Shown piece by piece: positions 5,981 to 8,894 of a stretch of DNA of 8,894 nt. Location: contig CALMPB010000050.1 in NCBI GenBank assembly GCA_937871985.1, positions 1 through 8,894 of the forward strand. The letters run 5' to 3'. Under the pieces are notes generated by a model. That model did no database searches. It was not told the DNA's origin and was given only the letters and a program-made list of their open reading frames with translations. The stretch's first letter is position 1; each line of letters opens with the position of its first letter. The stretch comes from an uncultured Burkholderiaceae bacterium (GTDB lineage: Bacteria > Pseudomonadota > Gammaproteobacteria > Burkholderiales > Burkholderiaceae). The position numbers and the translations under genes were made by a program.

Positions 5981-8775
5981 ACGCCCCCTCTCAGACCGGT
6001 CAATTCCAGACCGGCGATCTCGTCAAGGCCCGCGACCGCGAGTGGATCGTGCTGGGCAAGCCGGGCGAGGGGCTGATGCGGGTGCGCCCACTGTCGGGTT
6101 CGGAAGAGGACGCCATCGTCATCGCCACCGCGCTTGAGGCTATCCCGGTCCAGCCTGCAACATTTGCGCCGCCGTGCTCCGACCAGCTCGACACACAGGA
6201 CGCGGCGCGGATGCTGGCTGACGCCTTGCGCCTGTCGCTGCGGCGCGGGGCAGGGCCGTTCCGCAGCGCCGCGCATCTCGGCGTCGAGCCGCGGGCCTAT
6301 CAGTTGGTGCCGTTGCTCATGGCGATGCGTCTCGACATCAAACGCCTACTGATTGCCGACGACGTGGGCATCGGTAAGACTATCGAGGCGGGGATGATCC
6401 TGCGCGAAATGCTCGACCGCAGCGAGATCGACCGTTTTACCGTGCTGTGCCCGCCGCACCTAGTCGACCAGTGGGTCGGCGAACTGGCGGAGAAGTTCGA
6501 CATCGATGCTGTCGCGGTCACCTCGGCCCGCGCCCGCTCGTTGGAGCGCGGACTTGCGCCGGGCGACACGATCTTCGCGGTCCACCCTTTCACCGTCGTC
6601 AGCCTTGATTATATCAAGGCTGACAGCCGCCGTGCCAGCTTTGCGCAGACCTGTCCTGGATTCGTCATCGTCGATGAGGCGCACACCTGCGTTGGGGGGA
6701 ACGAGAAGGGCACGCATCAGCGCTTTGCCCTGCTGGAGACGTTGGCGGAGAACGCCGGACGGCACCTTCTGCTGCTTACGGCAACTCCGCATAGCGGCAA
6801 TCAGGACGCCTATGCACGCCTGCTCAGCCTACTCCATCCCGACCTTTCCGGTGGCCCCGACGCGCCCGATGTCAACGCGGTCGAGCGCTATCGCCGACGC
6901 CTTGCTCAGCACTTCGTTCAGCGCCGCCGTCCCGATATTGCTGATAAGTGGGGTGAGGCCCGCGCTTTCGCCACGCCAATGAAGAAAGACGCGCCTTATG
7001 CGCTGACCGGAGATTTCCTGAACTTCCAAGAGGACGTGCTGGAATATTGCGTGGGTGTGGCCAATCGGGTCATTGGTGAGAAGGCGCGCCGTCTGGCGTT
7101 CTGGGGCACGCTGGCGTTGATGCGCTGCGTCGGTTCGTCGCCCGCCGCTGCGCTCAGCGCATTGCGCAACCGGCTTGGAGGTATGGCCGAGGCGGACGCG
7201 CTCGAACCCATCATTTTTGACAGCGACGAAAGCGACTTCGCCGACACCGACCTCGAACCCGCCACCGCGCTCGATGGCGAGGAAGCCGCCGAACTGCGGA
7301 GCTTGATTGTCAAGGCAGAAGGGTTGGTCGCGAACTTCGCCAAGGATCCCAAGCTGCGGGAGCTGACCCGATGGGTCACCTACTTGACGAAGGAGAAAGG
7401 CGCGCAGCCGGTGATCTTCTGCCGCTTCATAAACACCGCCGAAGCCGTCGGCGCGGCGCTGCAGGCGCAGTTTAAGAAGCACAAGGTCGAAGTCGTCACT
7501 GGTCGACTCACCCCGGAGGAGCGCCGCGCTCGCGTGGAAGCGCTGGAAGACCACCCTGAGCGCATCCTTGTCGCCACCGATTGCCTGTCCGAGGGCATCA
7601 ACCTGCAATCGCTGTTCAACGCAGTGGTCCACTACGACCTCAACTGGAACCCCACGCGTCACCAGCAGCGCGACGGGCGCGTCGATCGCTTCGGCCAAAA
7701 GGCGGAGGAAGTTTGGTCGCTCATGATGTTCGGTGAGAATTCGATCATCGACGGCGCCGTCATCAAGGTCATCAAGGACAAGATGGAGCGCATCCAGAAG
7801 GAGACCGGCGTCGTCGTGCCGGTACCTGAGGATTCCGCCAGCGTCTCCAACGCGCTGATGCAGGCGATGCTGCTGCATTCCAGCAGGCCACGCGCGCAGG
7901 GGATGTTCGACTTTGGCGATGCTGAAAAGAAACTCGACGACCAGTGGAAGAACGCCGAGGATGACGCACGCCGCAGTCAGACGCGCTATGCTCAGTCGGC
8001 CCTCAAGCCCGACGAAGTATTGCCCGAATGGCATCGCCTGCGCGCGCTTCTGGGTGGGCCGGAGGAAGTCGGTCGTTTCACCCGTCGCGCGCTCCTGCGC
8101 ATCGACAAGCCGCTGGGCGAGCAGGGCGCCTACTGGCGAGTTCATTATTCCGACATGCCCCTGCAATTGCGCGAGCGGCTTGCTGCCCGCCGCCTTACCG
8201 GCAGCCGCCTGATTGGGTTCGCAGACAGCCTTCCGCCCGAAGTTGCCCATGTCGGTCGCACGCATCCGCTTGTCGCGCTACTGGCCGAGACGATCGCCGA
8301 AGGCGCGCTCGATCCCGCTTCGGTTGAGGGGCTGGTGCCGCTTGGTCGCGCCGGGGCGTGGCGCACGCATGCGGTCGATACGCTCACCACTGTCCTGCTG
8401 CTGCGTTTGCGTTTCAAGCTGACCACCAGCGGCCGCCGGACCCTGCTGGCCGAGGAGGCCACCGCGCTCGCCTTCGCCCCGGGCGCCGCTGATGCCTTCG
8501 CGCAGGGCGCCGAAGGCCTTGCGCTGCTGGAACAGGAGGCGAGCGGCAATATCGAGCCCACCGCCATCACCCGCCAGATCGACACCGCCCTTACCCGCAT
8601 CGCGGGGTACCAGCCTGCCATCGCCGCTTATGCTGAGGCGCGCGCCCAACAACTTTCCGAGGATCACGACCGCGTGAAGGCCGCAACCCGTGGCGAGGGC
8701 GCCACTACTGAAGTTGAGCCCGTCCTGCCTGCCGACGTCATCGGCCTTTATGTCCTCGTACCGGAGGCGAACTGA
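5977..8775 (+). CDS. drmD-like: SNF2/RapA-type DEAH helicase, DISARM DrmD-like
   Basis: This is a complete 932-residue protein. A small, probably beta-rich N-terminal module (about 11-56) contains GDLVKARDREWIVL followed by RVRPLSG, a pattern I associate with DrmD-like proteins. RecA lobe 1 has RAYQL (106-110), Walker A DDVGIGKT (128-135), motif Ia LCPPHLVDQW (157-166), DEAH (233-236) and LTATPHSG (267-274). After a spacer of about 200 residues with an acidic patch near 415-437, lobe 2 shows VIFCRFINTAEAV (479-491), motif V ATDCLSEGINLQ (533-544) and motif VI QQRDGRVDRFGQ (563-574). All catalytic motifs look intact, so an active ATP-dependent DNA translocase is expected. The C-terminal 320 residues have no recognised enzymatic motif and may bind partners or DNA. 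The start is fixed by the ATGA overlap with the upstream gene and GGAG 7 bases before it. In DISARM class 1, DrmD is this SNF2 component, usually next to a methyltransferase. RapA/HepA is the main alternative by motif, but the context argues against a housekeeping RNA-polymerase recycling role. Confidence 0.93.
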   Translation: MNAPSQTGQFQTGDLVKARDREWIVLGKPGEGLMRVRPLSGSEEDAIVIATALEAIPVQPATFAPPCSDQLDTQDAARMLADALRLSLRRGAGPFRSAAHLGVEPRAYQLVPLLMAMRLDIKRLLIADDVGIGKTIEAGMILREMLDRSEIDRFTVLCPPHLVDQWVGELAEKFDIDAVAVTSARARSLERGLAPGDTIFAVHPFTVVSLDYIKADSRRASFAQTCPGFVIVDEAHTCVGGNEKGTHQRFALLETLAENAGRHLLLLTATPHSGNQDAYARLLSLLHPDLSGGPDAPDVNAVERYRRRLAQHFVQRRRPDIADKWGEARAFATPMKKDAPYALTGDFLNFQEDVLEYCVGVANRVIGEKARRLAFWGTLALMRCVGSSPAAALSALRNRLGGMAEADALEPIIFDSDESDFADTDLEPATALDGEEAAELRSLIVKAEGLVANFAKDPKLRELTRWVTYLTKEKGAQPVIFCRFINTAEAVGAALQAQFKKHKVEVVTGRLTPEERRARVEALEDHPERILVATDCLSEGINLQSLFNAVVHYDLNWNPTRHQQRDGRVDRFGQKAEEVWSLMMFGENSIIDGAVIKVIKDKMERIQKETGVVVPVPEDSASVSNALMQAMLLHSSRPRAQGMFDFGDAEKKLDDQWKNAEDDARRSQTRYAQSALKPDEVLPEWHRLRALLGGPEEVGRFTRRALLRIDKPLGEQGAYWRVHYSDMPLQLRERLAARRLTGSRLIGFADSLPPEVAHVGRTHPLVALLAETIAEGALDPASVEGLVPLGRAGAWRTHAVDTLTTVLLLRLRFKLTTSGRRTLLAEEATALAFAPGAADAFAQGAEGLALLEQEASGNIEPTAITRQIDTALTRIAGYQPAIAAYAEARAQQLSEDHDRVKAATRGEGATTEVEPVLPADVIGLYVLVPEAN
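6598..6624. repeat. Perfect 12-bp inverted repeat with 3-base loop inside the SNF2 gene
   Basis: GTCAGCCTTGAT (6598-6609) and ATCAAGGCTGAC (6613-6624) are exact reverse complements separated by TAT. Pairing fails at the next base outward (C6597 against A6625). The stretch encodes residues 208-216 (VSLDYIKAD) of the SNF2 protein, between motif Ia and the DEAH box. The mRNA could form a strong hairpin. No T-run follows, so it is not an intrinsic terminator. Whether it has a function (protein operator, mRNA pause or stability element) is unknown, and the coding sequence may produce it by chance. Confidence 0.8.
8763..8767 (+). promoter_or_regulatory. Ribosome binding site of the downstream partial gene
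   Basis: A strong GGAGG lies 7 bases before the ATG at 8775, within the last codons of the SNF2 gene. It supports 8775 as a true start. Confidence 0.75.
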
Positions 8776-8894
8776 TGGCCCGGATTGCCAATCGCCTGTC
8801 CCGTGCCGCCGAACTCGGCCTCGATGCCGTCACCATCGAAGGCGGTTTGATCGCACCCGAGCAGGTGCAGAAGATCGTCGGGGCGCCCGCAACC
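8775..8894 (+). CDS. N-terminus of a further operon gene, possibly a large DNA methyltransferase (3' partial)
   Basis: The ATG at 8775 shares one base with the TGA of the SNF2 gene (TGATG), has GGAGG 7 bases upstream, and the frame stays open for 40 codons to the window edge. The visible protein begins MARIANRLSRAAELGLDAVT and continues with an EGGLIAPEQVQKIV segment: a short amphipathic helix, then a hydrophobic segment. No catalytic motif is reached, so the product cannot be proved. This opening resembles what I recall of large Eco57I-type or class I SAM-dependent methyltransferases encoded after SNF2 genes in DISARM-like loci, and DISARM class 1 places an adenine methyltransferase (DrmMI) beside DrmD. 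Coding status is near certain; the methyltransferase identity is mainly inference from context. A different defence subunit, such as a PLD-family DrmC-like protein, is not excluded. Confidence 0.75.
   Translation, partial: MARIANRLSRAAELGLDAVTIEGGLIAPEQVQKIVGAPAT

Noticed and set aside
6829..8265. Long reverse-strand open frame of about 478 codons opposite the SNF2 gene
   Set aside because: It lies antisense to a gene with intact helicase motifs. High GC at third codon positions leaves few stops in the opposite frame, and the translation shows no recognisable motif.

Overview
The window is a 5'-to-3' slice of one dense, high-GC operon that reads entirely on the + strand. Codon use is strongly GC-rich at third positions (GCC, CGC, CTG, GGC, GAC). 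This suggests a high-GC proteobacterium, possibly an alphaproteobacterium such as a sphingomonad. That placement is an inference from codon style, not a marker-based assignment.

Layout: (1) bases 1-768 hold the C-terminal part of a WYL-domain transcriptional regulator whose start lies upstream of the window. (2) Bases 769-862 are a 94-base gap of about half GC. It contains a possible 31-codon reading frame (768-863) that touches both neighbours by stop/start overlap. (3) Bases 863-5980 encode a 1705-residue superfamily 2 DEAD/DEAH-type helicase with several cysteine clusters and a C-terminal DUF1998/MZB-like module. (4) Bases 5977-8775 encode a 932-residue SNF2/RapA-type helicase of the DISARM DrmD kind. 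(5) Bases 8775-8894 are the first 40 codons of another gene in the same operon, tentatively a large DNA methyltransferase. The junctions are TGATG, TAATG, ATGA and TGATG, so the genes are tiled with almost no spacing and are probably co-transcribed and translationally coupled.

Together, a WYL regulator, a DUF1998 helicase, a SNF2 helicase and probably a methyltransferase resemble a DISARM-related anti-phage defence locus. In described DISARM class 1 loci the helicase (DrmA) and the DUF1998 protein (DrmB) are separate genes. Here helicase and DUF1998 signatures sit in one giant polypeptide, so this is either a fused DISARM variant or a DISARM/Druantia-like relative. A likely mode of action is DNA translocation and unwinding by the two ATPases, self/non-self marking by a downstream methyltransferase, and control of expression by the WYL protein. 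No nuclease motif was recognised in the visible part. If there is one, it is probably encoded downstream or hidden in unassigned regions of the two helicases.

No rRNA, tRNA, CRISPR array, insertion sequence, attachment site or intrinsic terminator was seen. The most distinctive non-coding signal is a perfect 12-bp inverted repeat with a 3-base loop inside the SNF2 gene.
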